A stretch of 64,000 nt of DNA from Anaerolineales bacterium (GTDB lineage Bacteria > Chloroflexota > Anaerolineae > 4572-78 > J111). The stretch covers positions 1,860,001 through 1,924,000 of the forward strand of contig JABTUK010000001.1 of assembly GCA_015075405.1 (NCBI GenBank), written 5' to 3'. Below are positions 35,175 to 44,094 of the stretch, piece by piece (the stretch's first letter is position 1; each line of letters starts with the position of its first letter). The position numbers and the translations under genes are program-made. The notes beneath the pieces were generated by a model. The model did not search any database, had not been told where the DNA came from, and worked only from the letters and a program-made list of their open reading frames with translations.

Positions 35175-37982
35175 TTGAGTAAATTGCAATTATACCCCAT
35201 CTTCATCTGGTGGTTTGTTATTTTAATGTTTGGCCTGGTCGGCTGGCCGCTGGCGTTTAGCCTGTTTCGCCATCTGCCCGACCGGGGCTTTGCCTTCGCC
35301 CGGCCAACCGGACTGCTTTTCAGCGGTTATGTTTTGTGGCTGGGCGGCACTTTTCGGCTGCTGCAAAACAATGTCGGCGGGATTGTGGTGGCGCTGCTGG
35401 TGGCGCTGGTGGTGGGGCTGCTCTGGCAGCGGCAGCAGGTCCGGGCTGGTGATATTTCGCCGCTGGCCTGGTTCCGACGCGAATGGCGCTATGCCCTCAG
35501 TGTTGAACTGCTCTTCAGTCTGGCCTTTATCGGCTGGACCCTCTTCAAAGCCTACAATCCCAACATCGAAACGGCCGGCGGCGAAAAATGGATGGAAATT
35601 ACCTTCATCAATGGTGTTCTCCGCAGCCACTCTTTCCCGCCCCAGGATCCCTGGCTGTCTGGCTTTGCTATCAGTTATTATTACTTTGGCTATGTTCTCA
35701 TGGCCATGGCGACCCGTTTAAGTGGTCTCGTCTCGACCGTAGCTTTTAACCTTTACATCCCTACCCTCCTGGCCCTGACCCTCATTGCCGCCCTCGGCAT
35801 TCTCGCCAACCTGGTCAGTCTGTACCAGTCCGCTGCCAAACCTGTCACCACCCCCCAACCTTCCAACCCTTCGACTTCGCTCAGGACAAGCCTTCCAACC
35901 TTCCAGTCCTCCAACCCTCCAACCCTTCACCTCCCTGCCATCTCCACTGGCCTCATCGCCGCCCTGTTTGTGGCGATATTGGGCAATTTGGAAGGCTTAC
36001 TCGAAGTGTTGCACAAGGCGGCTTTGCTGCCCCCCGCTTTCTGGACCTGGCTCGACATCCGCGATTTAAAAATCCCCCCCACCGGCTCCGGCGATAGCTG
36101 GATTCCCGACCGCTTCATCTGGTGGTGGCGCGGCTCGCGGGTGCTGACCGATTACACCCTGACCGGCCGTGAGCAAGAAGTGATTGACGAATTCCCCTTT
36201 TTTAGTTTTCTCCTGGGCGATGTTCACCCGCACGTTTTGGCCCTGCCCTTTGTGCTGCTGGTAGTCGCGTTGGGGCTCAATCTACTCAGTAGCCGGGGGT
36301 TAGGGGTTAGGGGTCAGGGGTTAGGGGTCAGGGGTCAGAAGATAGAACCTGTTGATGAGGCTGAGGAAATAGTGGTGGATCAGGCTGCGGTGGTCGGTTT
36401 CCTCCCAACGGTCTCTGGTCCCCGGTCCTCGGTCATCTTTGACAAAATCAGCCGGCTTTTTCAATATAGCTGGTCGCAGTTGCTAGAAGCAACCGGCGGG
36501 CGGCTGGCCTTTGGGCTGTATGCGCTGGCGGTAGGCAGCCTCTTCTTTTTGAACGCCTGGGATTTCCCCATCTATCTGAGTATTCTTGGCTTGAGTTTTT
36601 TTGCTTGGGGCTGTAAAAAGGATGAAGGCGGAAGGATGAAGGCGGAATTTTTCATCCTTCCTGCGCTCATCGGGACAGGTATCCTGGCTATCGCCGCCGT
36701 GCTGCTCTTTTTGCCCTTCTACGCCACCTTTCAATCCCAGGCACGGGGGATGCTGCCGAATCTGTGGAATCCTACCCGGTTGCCTCAATTTTTTGTGTTC
36801 TTCGGCCCGTTTTTGGCGGCGGTCATCGTGCTGCTGTTGGTTTTATCAAGGCAGGGGCGGACCTGGCGAAATTATATCGGCTCAACCCTCTTGTTGACCA
36901 TCCTCGGCCCGGTCCTGGTCATGCTGCTGGCCCTGACCGGCCTGCTGCTCAGCCCCGCCGGCCGCGACTATGTGCAGGGGATTCTCAATGATCCGGGGGC
37001 GCAGCAAGTGTTGGGCGCTTCCACCATCAGCGCCTTAGTCCAGGCCGCGTTGTGGCGGCGGCTGCTCAACCCCTGGACTTTTATTTTTGTGGGCGGCCTG
37101 TTGGGCTGGGCGCTGGCGGTGTGGGTTGGAGGGTTGGAAAGAGGTGAGGAGGCGAGGAGGCGAGGAGGCGGCGAGGAGGTGGACAGGCTGGCATTAGAAA
37201 CTTCTGCCGGTCTCCGGTCCCCGGTCTCCGGTCACACCATCCCCGTTCAATTCGTCCTCATCCTCGTCCTGGTCGGTCTGGCCCTGCCGTTAAGCGTCGA
37301 GTTTATCTACCTGCGCGATAACTTTGGTATTCGCATGAATACCATCTTTAAATTCTATTTTCAAGCCTGGGTGCTGCTGGCCCTGGCTTCGGCTTTTGCG
37401 GTCTATTATGGATCGGTTTACCTACGGGGCCTGGGCAGAATCGCCTGGCAGGTTGGTATGGCTTTGCTGGTGGCGGGGGGATTGGTCTACCCGGTTCTGG
37501 CGACGCCGAACAAAGCCGACTTTTTTCAGAATGAGCCAACGCTCAATGCCATCGCCTGGATTGCCAGTCACCGTCCTGGCGACTATGCTGCCATCGAATG
37601 GCTGCGGGCCAATGCGCCCGATCAGGCCGTCATTCTGGAAGCGCCGGGCGCGCCAGCCGGCGAATATGGCGCGTATAATTACTCAGGCCGTATTTCAGCC
37701 ATGACCGGCCTGCCGACCTTGCTCGGCTGGGGCGGCCATCAGAGCCAATGGCGCGGCAATTACGATGAACCGGGCCGCCGTGAGCCGGACATTGACCGGC
37801 TTTACAATACCACCGACCTGCGCCAGGCCCAGGCTTTGCTGGACAAATATGGCATCAGCTACGTTATCGTTGGCGATTTTGAGCGGGAGCGTTATGCGCC
37901 CCCCGGCCTGCGTAAATTTGAGCAGTTGCTAGAGGTCGCTTTCCAACAGGATGGCACTACTATTTATCGGCGGCGGCAATGA
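35175..37982 (+). CDS. DUF2298 (Chlor_Arch_YYY) membrane protein
   Basis: 935 residues, about 20 membrane helices. It is homologous to the second half of the protein encoded at 29412: TAGGEKWMEITFINGVLRSH, FPPQDPWLSGFAISYYYFGY, EFPFFSFLLGDVHPHVLALP and a C-terminal soluble part (AIEWLRANAPDQAVILEAPG). The family occurs in Chloroflexota and archaea beside glycosyltransferases and is presumed to handle lipid-linked sugars. TTG 35175 is used as start; ATG 35226 would remove half of the first helix. Loops contain low-complexity inserts at 35850-35937, 36291-36345, 36401-36432 and 37128-37240. Confidence 0.85.
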   Translation: MSKLQLYPIFIWWFVILMFGLVGWPLAFSLFRHLPDRGFAFARPTGLLFSGYVLWLGGTFRLLQNNVGGIVVALLVALVVGLLWQRQQVRAGDISPLAWFRREWRYALSVELLFSLAFIGWTLFKAYNPNIETAGGEKWMEITFINGVLRSHSFPPQDPWLSGFAISYYYFGYVLMAMATRLSGLVSTVAFNLYIPTLLALTLIAALGILANLVSLYQSAAKPVTTPQPSNPSTSLRTSLPTFQSSNPPTLHLPAISTGLIAALFVAILGNLEGLLEVLHKAALLPPAFWTWLDIRDLKIPPTGSGDSWIPDRFIWWWRGSRVLTDYTLTGREQEVIDEFPFFSFLLGDVHPHVLALPFVLLVVALGLNLLSSRGLGVRGQGLGVRGQKIEPVDEAEEIVVDQAAVVGFLPTVSGPRSSVIFDKISRLFQYSWSQLLEATGGRLAFGLYALAVGSLFFLNAWDFPIYLSILGLSFFAWGCKKDEGGRMKAEFFILPALIGTGILAIAAVLLFLPFYATFQSQARGMLPNLWNPTRLPQFFVFFGPFLAAVIVLLLVLSRQGRTWRNYIGSTLLLTILGPVLVMLLALTGLLLSPAGRDYVQGILNDPGAQQVLGASTISALVQAALWRRLLNPWTFIFVGGLLGWALAVWVGGLERGEEARRRGGGEEVDRLALETSAGLRSPVSGHTIPVQFVLILVLVGLALPLSVEFIYLRDNFGIRMNTIFKFYFQAWVLLALASAFAVYYGSVYLRGLGRIAWQVGMALLVAGGLVYPVLATPNKADFFQNEPTLNAIAWIASHRPGDYAAIEWLRANAPDQAVILEAPGAPAGEYGAYNYSGRISAMTGLPTLLGWGGHQSQWRGNYDEPGRREPDIDRLYNTTDLRQAQALLDKYGISYVIVGDFERERYAPPGLRKFEQLLEVAFQQDGTTIYRRRQ
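35850..35937. repeat. In-frame insert of CCTTCCAACC words
   Basis: CCAACCTTCCAACCCTTCGA, CTTCGCTCAGGACAAG and further CTTCCAACC units encode a serine-threonine-proline loop. The core is nearly identical to part of 30790-30880 in the neighbouring gene, showing that one repeat family entered both. Other inserts in this gene: GGGGTTAGGGGTCAG units at 36291-36345, and GGCGAGGAGGCGAGG plus CCGGTCTCCGGTCCC at 37128-37240. Confidence 0.75.
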
Positions 37983-37994
37983 TGATTGTTTTAG

Positions 37995-38069
37995 CGTAAC
38001 TGCTCAGCCATGTCATTTCGACCGAAGGGAGAAATCTCCGAGGCCGATATAGCGCGGTGGGCAGTTACG
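37995..38069. repeat. Half TGTCATTTCGA element with its own CGTAACTGC ends
   Basis: Nine-base inverted ends CGTAACTGC / GCAGTTACG. The interior CATGTCATTTCGACCGAAGG ... CTCCGAGGCCGATATA is the complement of the right part of the element at 48281-48370. Confidence 0.7.
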
Positions 38070-38095
38070 TTTTAGCTACAAAGATACAGTTTGAC

Positions 38096-38140
38096 GAGTG
38101 ATGCGTGATGCGTGACTTTTTACGCATCACGTATCACGTA
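38096..38140. repeat. GTGATGCGTGATGCGTGA inverted repeat
   Basis: Words GTGATGCGTGATGCGTGA face TACGCATCACGTATCACGTA. Same family as 9955-10025 and 49173-49228. It lies upstream of the sigma factor gene. Confidence 0.7.
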
Positions 38141-38194
38141 TAATTATCTTCATCAACGGTGATACTTTGACCCGTTCAGCGTATATTATTATGA

Positions 38195-38758
38195 ATGCGC
38201 GCTAGCTTCATGAATAAAAAGATTGTTTGGCTTGACCAACCCTTAATAACCACAGCACCCACTCAGCTCGATGCTGCCGCCTTTGCCGACCTGTACCGCA
38301 GCCACACCTATGCCGTTTTCAACTACTGCCTCTTTCGCGTCGGCGGCGACCGGGTGGTGGCCGAGGATTTAACGGCTGACACCTTTGAGCGGGCCTGGCG
38401 CGCCCGCCGCCGCTACCGGCCCGACCAGGCGGCTTTTACCACCTGGCTGTTTGCCATCGCCCGCAACGCGGTAACGGATTGGCAACGCCGCCGCGCCCGG
38501 CGTCCGTTGCTAAGCCTGCACCCGCAGCAGCCCAGCCAGACGCCTTCTCCGGAGGCTCAGTTTGAGGAAAATGAACTGCGGCAGTTGGTTCAGATGTTGG
38601 AGCCGGATGAACAGGAGCTAATTGCCCTTAAGTTTGGGGCGGGCATGACTAACCGCCACATCGCCGGCGTGATGAACAAAAGTGAAACCGCCGTCGGCTC
38701 AGCCATATACCGAATTATGCAAAAATTACGCGCCCATTGGACTGACAAAACCCCATGA
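38195..38758 (+). CDS. ECF-type RNA polymerase sigma factor
   Basis: 187 residues. Region 2 (FADLYRSHTYAVFNYCLFRV, AEDLTADTFERAWRARRRY, FTTWLFAIARNAVTDWQRRR) binds core polymerase and the -10 box. Region 4 (LEPDEQELIALKFGAGMTNR, HIAGVMNKSETAVGSAIYRI) binds -35. The start is uncertain; ATG 38210 (MNKKIVW) is as likely as 38195, and neither has a ribosome-binding site. It overlaps the next gene by four bases (ATGA), the usual sigma/anti-sigma arrangement. Its regulon is unknown; surface glycosylation genes are on both sides. Confidence 0.9.
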   Translation: MRASFMNKKIVWLDQPLITTAPTQLDAAAFADLYRSHTYAVFNYCLFRVGGDRVVAEDLTADTFERAWRARRRYRPDQAAFTTWLFAIARNAVTDWQRRRARRPLLSLHPQQPSQTPSPEAQFEENELRQLVQMLEPDEQELIALKFGAGMTNRHIAGVMNKSETAVGSAIYRIMQKLRAHWTDKTP

Positions 38759-39510
38759 GCGATCAGGAGAAGCCCTCATTGCCACCGGAATTTTCGCCCG
38801 AAGAGGCTGAAATAGCCCGCCAGCTTCTCAGCTTGCGCCGGTCGCCCGGTATTGAACTCCAACGCCGGATCGAGGCGATCCCCCAGCCGAGGCGTCCCGC
38901 TGGCGTGACGCCGCGCCCCTTGTTGGGCGGACTGGCCGCTTTGCTGGTAGCAGTCCTGTTGTTTATTTCGCCGCCGGTGCAGGCCACCCTCGATGAGGTT
39001 CAAAAAATGGTCGGGCAGATTCCGGTCATTGTGCGGACGGTCTGGCCACAGCCGGTCGAAACGGTGGTGGCTTTGGAAACCGAACCGATGTCGCTGGCCC
39101 AGGCTCAGGCGGCTATGCCTTTCGACTTTGCCCTGCCGGCCTATCTGCCCGCCGGTCTGACCGGGGACACGGGTCAAGTGCAGGTGGCGCAGTCGCCGGT
39201 GGCGATGGTCAAAATGGTCTGGCGCGATGCCGAGAACGGCTTTGTTCAATTGAGTGTTTACGCTGCCGGCCCGGAGAACGTGCAAACCCTGGTTGGCCCG
39301 GAAAGCAGTGAAACCATTCAACTCAATGGGCAGGAGGCGCTGTTGGTGCGCGGCGGCTGGGACAGGCAAAGCCGGATCTGGAGCGGGCAGCCAGGGCTGA
39401 TAACCCTGTTCTGGACAGTTAACCGTGTTCGGTATAGACTCCTGGCCTACAGCGAGGTTGTTTCGTTGGACGAGTTGGTAGCGATGGCTGAGTCGGTTGA
39501 GAAAAAGTAA
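38755..39510 (+). CDS. Single-pass membrane protein, probable anti-sigma factor
   Basis: 251 residues: a cytosolic N-terminal part of about 55, one membrane helix (LLGGLAALLVAVLLFISPP) and an outer domain of about 170 residues. The outer domain includes PFDFALPAYLPAGLT and VMAESVEKK-like ends, resembling DUF4367/outer-membrane-lipoprotein-carrier-like folds common in anti-sigma factors. The first part (LPPEFSPEEAEIARQLLSLR) would bind the sigma factor. Translational coupling through ATGA supports the pairing. Its TAA stop lies inside the GTAACTAC end of the following repeat element. Confidence 0.75.
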   Translation: MSDQEKPSLPPEFSPEEAEIARQLLSLRRSPGIELQRRIEAIPQPRRPAGVTPRPLLGGLAALLVAVLLFISPPVQATLDEVQKMVGQIPVIVRTVWPQPVETVVALETEPMSLAQAQAAMPFDFALPAYLPAGLTGDTGQVQVAQSPVAMVKMVWRDAENGFVQLSVYAAGPENVQTLVGPESSETIQLNGQEALLVRGGWDRQSRIWSGQPGLITLFWTVNRVRYRLLAYSEVVSLDELVAMAESVEKK

Positions 39511-39767
39511 CTACTTCTACAATGTCACATTACACAAATGCTCCAGGCCATCCAGGCCTGATATGCCCTGTTGCTCGCCCCGCGATAAATCGCAGGGCTA
39601 TCTAACAGCGTCCGATCAAGCGGACTTAAGCTGATGAGTGAAGTAGCCCGATTGATCGGGCGCAGTTTTGTAGCCCGGCGAGTTCATCGCCGGGCGAGCG
39701 CCGGAAAACAGGCGGTTATGGGATCAAAATAGTTGTCATAATAATGTGACATTGTCGAAATAGTTAC
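39507..39767. repeat. 261-base inverted-repeat element carrying a row of four hairpins
   Basis: The 26-base ends (GTAACTACTTCTACAATGTC and so on) match in 24 positions; CAATGTCACATTA is perfect at 39520-39532 and 39742-39754. Inside are hairpins at 39577-39598, 39610-39625, 39646-39661 and 39673-39695, for example GCCCGAT/ATCGGGC and GCCCGGCGA/TCGCCGGGC. A similar row of hairpins lies at 58147-58246. No flanking direct repeat was found and there is no gene. Confidence 0.7.
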
Positions 39768-39813
39768 GTCGCCGGATTTTTATAGATAATCTGAATTTGG
39801 AATTAGCTCAAAA

Positions 39814-39943
39814 ATCACCCCCTTCGTCAAGCTCAGGGCGTAGCTTCAATACGGCCTTCGGCCCGCTTCGCGTCAGGATGATTTTTGACTATCGCATCCT
39901 GAGTAGCCTTGAACGTAGTGAAAGGCGTATCGAAGGGTGCGAT
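39814..39943. repeat. CCTTCG...CGAAGGG inverted repeat
   Basis: AAATCACCCCCTTCGTCAAG and GCTCAGGG at the left face CGTATCGAAGGGTGCGATTT at the right. The words GCTCAGGG and CATCCTGAGTAG recur at 48890-49055 and inside coding sequence at 30850 and 35875. With the previous element it fills the 470-base gap before the next gene. Confidence 0.65.
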
Positions 39944-39980
39944 TTAGAAACCTCCGCACTCAGGTAGATAGGATCAAATC

Positions 39981-41966
39981 TTGACCACAAGAATTAAAGC
40001 AAAACGAGGACCTGTCTTCAAAGAAGACAGCCCTGCTGTCGAACCAATCCCCCCGGTGGAAGAAGCGCGTGAGATTGAAGCCGGTCTGGCCCCGCTGCCC
40101 TGGCTCACCCTGGAAGCGGTGCTCTATACCCTGCTGATTGGCCTGACCCTGGCCCTGCGGCTGGGTTATTTGGGCTGGTATCCCCTCTCTGCCGCCGAAG
40201 CGGCCCAGAGCTGGCCGGCCCTCCAATTGTACCGGGGCGAGTTGCCCACCGCCGAGAGTTACAGCCCGTTGCTGCTGTCGTTGAACGCCCTGGCCTTCTG
40301 GCTGTTCGGGGTGAGTGATGCCACCGCCCGGCTGGCCCCGGCGCTGTTGGGAATGCTGCTCACCCTGCTGCCGTTGACTTTGCGCCGCCAGTTGGGAAAG
40401 CGGGCCTCGCTGTTGGCCGCTACGTTGCTGGCCTTCTCGCCGACGGCCCTGTTCCTGTCGCGCACTCTCAACAGCGAAGTCGCCCTGGCCGCCGGGGCGC
40501 TGCTGGTCGTCGCCGGCTTTTTCAACTGGGCCGAAGATGGGCAGCAGCGCTGGCTGCTGTTAGTCGCCGCCGGATTGGCCCTGTTATTCACCGCCGGGCC
40601 GATGGTTGTTTCAATCTTGATAGTCTTTGGCCTGGTTATTCTGGTTAAATTTTCCGCTTTCAAAACCTTGTGGGACCAGGGCTTAATTCGTTCAAACCCA
40701 TCGCCAACTACTGCGTCCGAACCTCAAACCGACAGCCTGCCGCCAACCGTCACCCCCGAAGTTAACAACGAAGATGGTCAAACCTCCTCTCAACCTGCTC
40801 CTTCCAACCCTCCACCCTCCACCCTCCATCTTCCATCTTCCATCTTCCATCTTCCCTCCTTCCGCCGCGCCGGCCTCTTTTTCCTGGCCTGTCTGGCCCT
40901 CCTGGCAACGGCGGGTTTGTTCAATATCGGCGGGCTGGGCATGGTGAGCGGCTTTTTGCCGGACTGGTTGAGCCGGTTCGGTCTCCAGGGCCGGCCCGAC
41001 GCCGGTTTTAACGCCGTCTTTTTATTGACCATCTACGAACCGCTGCTGGTGCTGGCTGGCCTGGCCGGGCTGGCCTACAGCCTGCTGGATAAGGACGCGC
41101 TGAAACAAACCCTGGCCGCCTGGTTTATCGGTTTGGTGGTTTTAGACGTGGCGATGATTGGCCGGTCTAGCGGCAGCGTTATTTTGCCCCTGGTACCCCT
41201 GGCTTTTCTGGCCGCCCTGGCCCTGGCCGAATTATGGCAGGGGTTGGAGCAGGAGGGGAGTTGGGGCAATGAAGGACTGCTGCTGGCCGCCGGGTTGGTT
41301 ATTGCCGTCTTTAGCTACATCGGCCTGACCGGCTGGCTGGTGCGCACCTGTACGCCTGAAGATACGATTTGCCAGTATGCCTGGCTGCAGCCGATTGCGG
41401 CCCTGGGACTGTTTCTGATTATTGCTATCTTTTTTGGCTTTATGGCTCAACCGAATGTGGCCGGACGCGGGGTGGCCCTGGCGGGGGTGGCGCTGGGGCT
41501 GATTATGGCGGTCAGCATCGGCTGGCGCTTGAATTTTGGGCCGCTCATGGATTTGGCTTTCCAACCGCTGGCCGGCATCCCGGCCTCGACCGGCCTGCTC
41601 GATTTGACCGAAACCCTGACCCGCCAATCGGCGGAGCGCACCGGCGGGCAAATCACCGCTATAGACACTACCCTGGCCGGCGTCAGCGAACCGGCCCTGC
41701 TGTGGCGGCTGCGGGATCTGGAGAATTTGACCCTGGTCAACTCCGCCGCCGAAGCGCCGCCGACGATGGCCATTATTACCCCGGCCGGGGTTGAATTGGG
41801 CATCGGCCAGCCCTACCTGGGGCAGGAGTTTGTGATTAATGCGGTTTGGTCGCCGGTGGGCCTGACCCCGCAGCAGTTGCTCAACTGGCTGATTTATCGC
41901 CACATCCCCAACCTCCGCCCCGATGGCAGCCGGGTTATTTTGTGGCTCAGCCCGGAGCAGGGTTAA
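39981..41966 (+). CDS. GT-C-like membrane protein (GT39-type fold)
   Basis: 661 residues. A hydrophilic N-terminus of about 45 residues is followed by roughly 14 membrane helices. The first outer loop (LGYLGWYPLSAAEAAQSWPA) has a glutamate where GT39 enzymes have their catalytic acidic pair. The next helices (RLAPALLGMLLTLLPLTLRR) follow the usual pattern. A lipid-linked sugar donor and membrane location are expected from the family. The start is a TTG without a strong ribosome-binding site; no ATG is near. The loop at 40795-40862 is coded by CCTCCACCC and CATCTTCCATCTTC tandem words, another in-frame repeat insert. Confidence 0.75.
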   Translation: MTTRIKAKRGPVFKEDSPAVEPIPPVEEAREIEAGLAPLPWLTLEAVLYTLLIGLTLALRLGYLGWYPLSAAEAAQSWPALQLYRGELPTAESYSPLLLSLNALAFWLFGVSDATARLAPALLGMLLTLLPLTLRRQLGKRASLLAATLLAFSPTALFLSRTLNSEVALAAGALLVVAGFFNWAEDGQQRWLLLVAAGLALLFTAGPMVVSILIVFGLVILVKFSAFKTLWDQGLIRSNPSPTTASEPQTDSLPPTVTPEVNNEDGQTSSQPAPSNPPPSTLHLPSSIFHLPSFRRAGLFFLACLALLATAGLFNIGGLGMVSGFLPDWLSRFGLQGRPDAGFNAVFLLTIYEPLLVLAGLAGLAYSLLDKDALKQTLAAWFIGLVVLDVAMIGRSSGSVILPLVPLAFLAALALAELWQGLEQEGSWGNEGLLLAAGLVIAVFSYIGLTGWLVRTCTPEDTICQYAWLQPIAALGLFLIIAIFFGFMAQPNVAGRGVALAGVALGLIMAVSIGWRLNFGPLMDLAFQPLAGIPASTGLLDLTETLTRQSAERTGGQITAIDTTLAGVSEPALLWRLRDLENLTLVNSAAEAPPTMAIITPAGVELGIGQPYLGQEFVINAVWSPVGLTPQQLLNWLIYRHIPNLRPDGSRVILWLSPEQG

Positions 41967-42030
41967 ATTCTCATCCTGTTTTAATGGGATGTTAAGAGTT
42001 TTTTAGGATTTTGCAGGTATTATTCTATCA

Positions 42031-44094
42031 ATGACAAGCGAAAAAATGATCCGGGAAGTTCGTCAATTAGCTTTTGACGAGTTATATCGTTTTTCTCAAA
42101 CTGAGCATAGCTTGGCAATTGACGAGTCTTTCCCGGAAGCGTTCACCGATGAACTTTCTCGGCAAGAGGTTTTCAATAAACATCTATTTCGTCCTAATAC
42201 TTATCTGCATAAATGGTGGGCGCGGCGGTGTGGAACTACTTTTCGGGCAATATTAAAGCAGTTTGTGCTTGATCCTGAGCGCCGCGATTTTTACGCGCCA
42301 GGAGGATTGGAAGGTAAAATTGTACTTGATCCTATGATGGGTGGGGGTACAACACTTCACGAGGCAATTCGGTTGGGGGCGAATGTTATAGGGGCAGATA
42401 TAGACCCCATTCCAGTGGTGCAGGCCAGAGCTTCGCTCACCCAAGTTAACCTTAGTGAGTTACAAACAGCCTTTAATCAGTTTTTTGCGAGTCTGTACAG
42501 TAATATAAGCTACTATTTTCAGACGGAATGTTCCATTTGTGAACAAACAGTTGATGCTCAATACGTTCTGCACGGCTTGCGAAAGTTCTGTAATTGTGGA
42601 GAAGTAGTGCAGATTGAACAATATGAATTACGCCTTGAGGCAGATCGCACCCTCCGTATTTGGGCAGATAGTTGGGAAATTACCGATAGCACAACTCGCC
42701 CAACAGGCCCGATGAAAACACCTCGCCTAATTACTAAGTCTGAAAAGGTATGTTTAACCTGTGGACAAAAATATCAAGAGTTTCTAGACATACCTTACCA
42801 CCATCGTTACGTCCCAATCGCGGTTATTGGTGTTTGCCCAGAGCATGGACTGTTCTTCCGCTCGCCGGGCGAAGAAGATATGAAGCGAATCCAGGCAGCC
42901 GATCAGCAAAGAAATCAGATAGATTTTGGGTCATTGGATGATTTTGTTGTGCTAAAAGGCCCAAAGTCTGGTGACTTGCTGGGGCGGAATATCCATTCAT
43001 ACGTGGATATTTTTTCCTCGCGTCAATTGTTGTATCTTTATCAAGCCATTCACTTATTGCAGGATTATCAGGGCGCTGCTAAGCTGAATTTAGCGATGCT
43101 GATTTCGACATCCCTGGAATTTAACTCGTTATTGTGTGGTTATAAAGGTTGGTTCAAGCGTCGGCCTGGAGCTATTCGTCATGTCTTTGCCTTACACGCT
43201 TATAACTTCCCCTATACCGCTTTGGAAAACAACCCGGTCAATCGTGAAAAATCTTCTGGCAATTTGCAATTACTTTTTCGTGATCGTATTGCGCGAGGGC
43301 GTCAATGGGCAGTTGCGCCGGTTGAGCGAAAAATAAAGTCAAATGGTCAAACGCAGTTAGTGAAAATTCCTGGGGAATTAGATGGCGGTGTTGAAGTTTT
43401 TAATCAGGCAGCATTGTTCGACGGACGACAAAAATTTCGGCTTATTCATGGCGACTCTCGCTGCTTACCCCTAGATGACCATTCGATAGATTTGATTGTC
43501 ACCGACCCACCTTATTACGATAGCGTGCAGTACAGTGATTTAGCAACCTTTTTCCGGGTATGGCTGACTCATTTGCTTCCCCATGAAGTGGATTGGACCT
43601 ACGACCACAATTATAGTGCTGTTGCTATCAAAGCAACTGATGAGAGCTCAAGTTTTATGACGGTCATCTCCGGCATTTTCAGAGAGTGTGGGCGGGTATT
43701 AAAACATGACACAGGGCGAATGGTGTTCACTTTCCATCATTGGGACCCAAATGCCTGGGCAGAATTGACGATTGCTCTCAAATCCGCCGGTTTCAAATTG
43801 ATGAATGCCTATGCGGTTTTTTCGGAGCACCCCATTTCAGTTCATATCAATAATATTAATTCAATCAAGCACGATTCTATTTTGGTTCTTGCGCTTGAGG
43901 GACAAACTTCTACTTCCCCACAAAATTGGCTGCCCGTCACAACAATAGACACAAGCGACAGCGAGACTTTTTGCCGACAATGTAGCGCTGCTTTGGGTTG
44001 GTTTTTAGAGAGTGATTATTCAGCAGATGAAATTCGTTCCAAATGGCGCTCACTTATTCAAAATAGGGGGGCAAATGGCAAAAGGCCCAGGTAA
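42031..44094 (+). CDS. DNA methyltransferase of a NotI-like restriction-modification pair
   Basis: 687 residues. Near residue 57 is PNTYLHKWWARR, the WWARR motif also seen in DUF1156 methylases. The AdoMet motif is VLDPMMGGGTTLHEA, and the catalytic motif is TDPPYYDSVQYSD at about residue 490, so it modifies adenine N6 or cytosine N4. Between them are two cysteine clusters (CSICEQTVDAQY ... FCNCG and CLTCGQKYQ ... CPEHG), probably zinc ribbons. The last 20 bases overlap the endonuclease gene. Codons and base content are clearly AT-richer than the neighbours, which suggests recent acquisition. Confidence 0.85.
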   Translation: MTSEKMIREVRQLAFDELYRFSQTEHSLAIDESFPEAFTDELSRQEVFNKHLFRPNTYLHKWWARRCGTTFRAILKQFVLDPERRDFYAPGGLEGKIVLDPMMGGGTTLHEAIRLGANVIGADIDPIPVVQARASLTQVNLSELQTAFNQFFASLYSNISYYFQTECSICEQTVDAQYVLHGLRKFCNCGEVVQIEQYELRLEADRTLRIWADSWEITDSTTRPTGPMKTPRLITKSEKVCLTCGQKYQEFLDIPYHHRYVPIAVIGVCPEHGLFFRSPGEEDMKRIQAADQQRNQIDFGSLDDFVVLKGPKSGDLLGRNIHSYVDIFSSRQLLYLYQAIHLLQDYQGAAKLNLAMLISTSLEFNSLLCGYKGWFKRRPGAIRHVFALHAYNFPYTALENNPVNREKSSGNLQLLFRDRIARGRQWAVAPVERKIKSNGQTQLVKIPGELDGGVEVFNQAALFDGRQKFRLIHGDSRCLPLDDHSIDLIVTDPPYYDSVQYSDLATFFRVWLTHLLPHEVDWTYDHNYSAVAIKATDESSSFMTVISGIFRECGRVLKHDTGRMVFTFHHWDPNAWAELTIALKSAGFKLMNAYAVFSEHPISVHINNINSIKHDSILVLALEGQTSTSPQNWLPVTTIDTSDSETFCRQCSAALGWFLESDYSADEIRSKWRSLIQNRGANGKRPR

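Noticed and set aside
36764..36991. 75-codon plus-strand frame within the DUF2298 gene
   Set aside because: Out-of-frame shadow; the DUF2298 frame continues without interruption.
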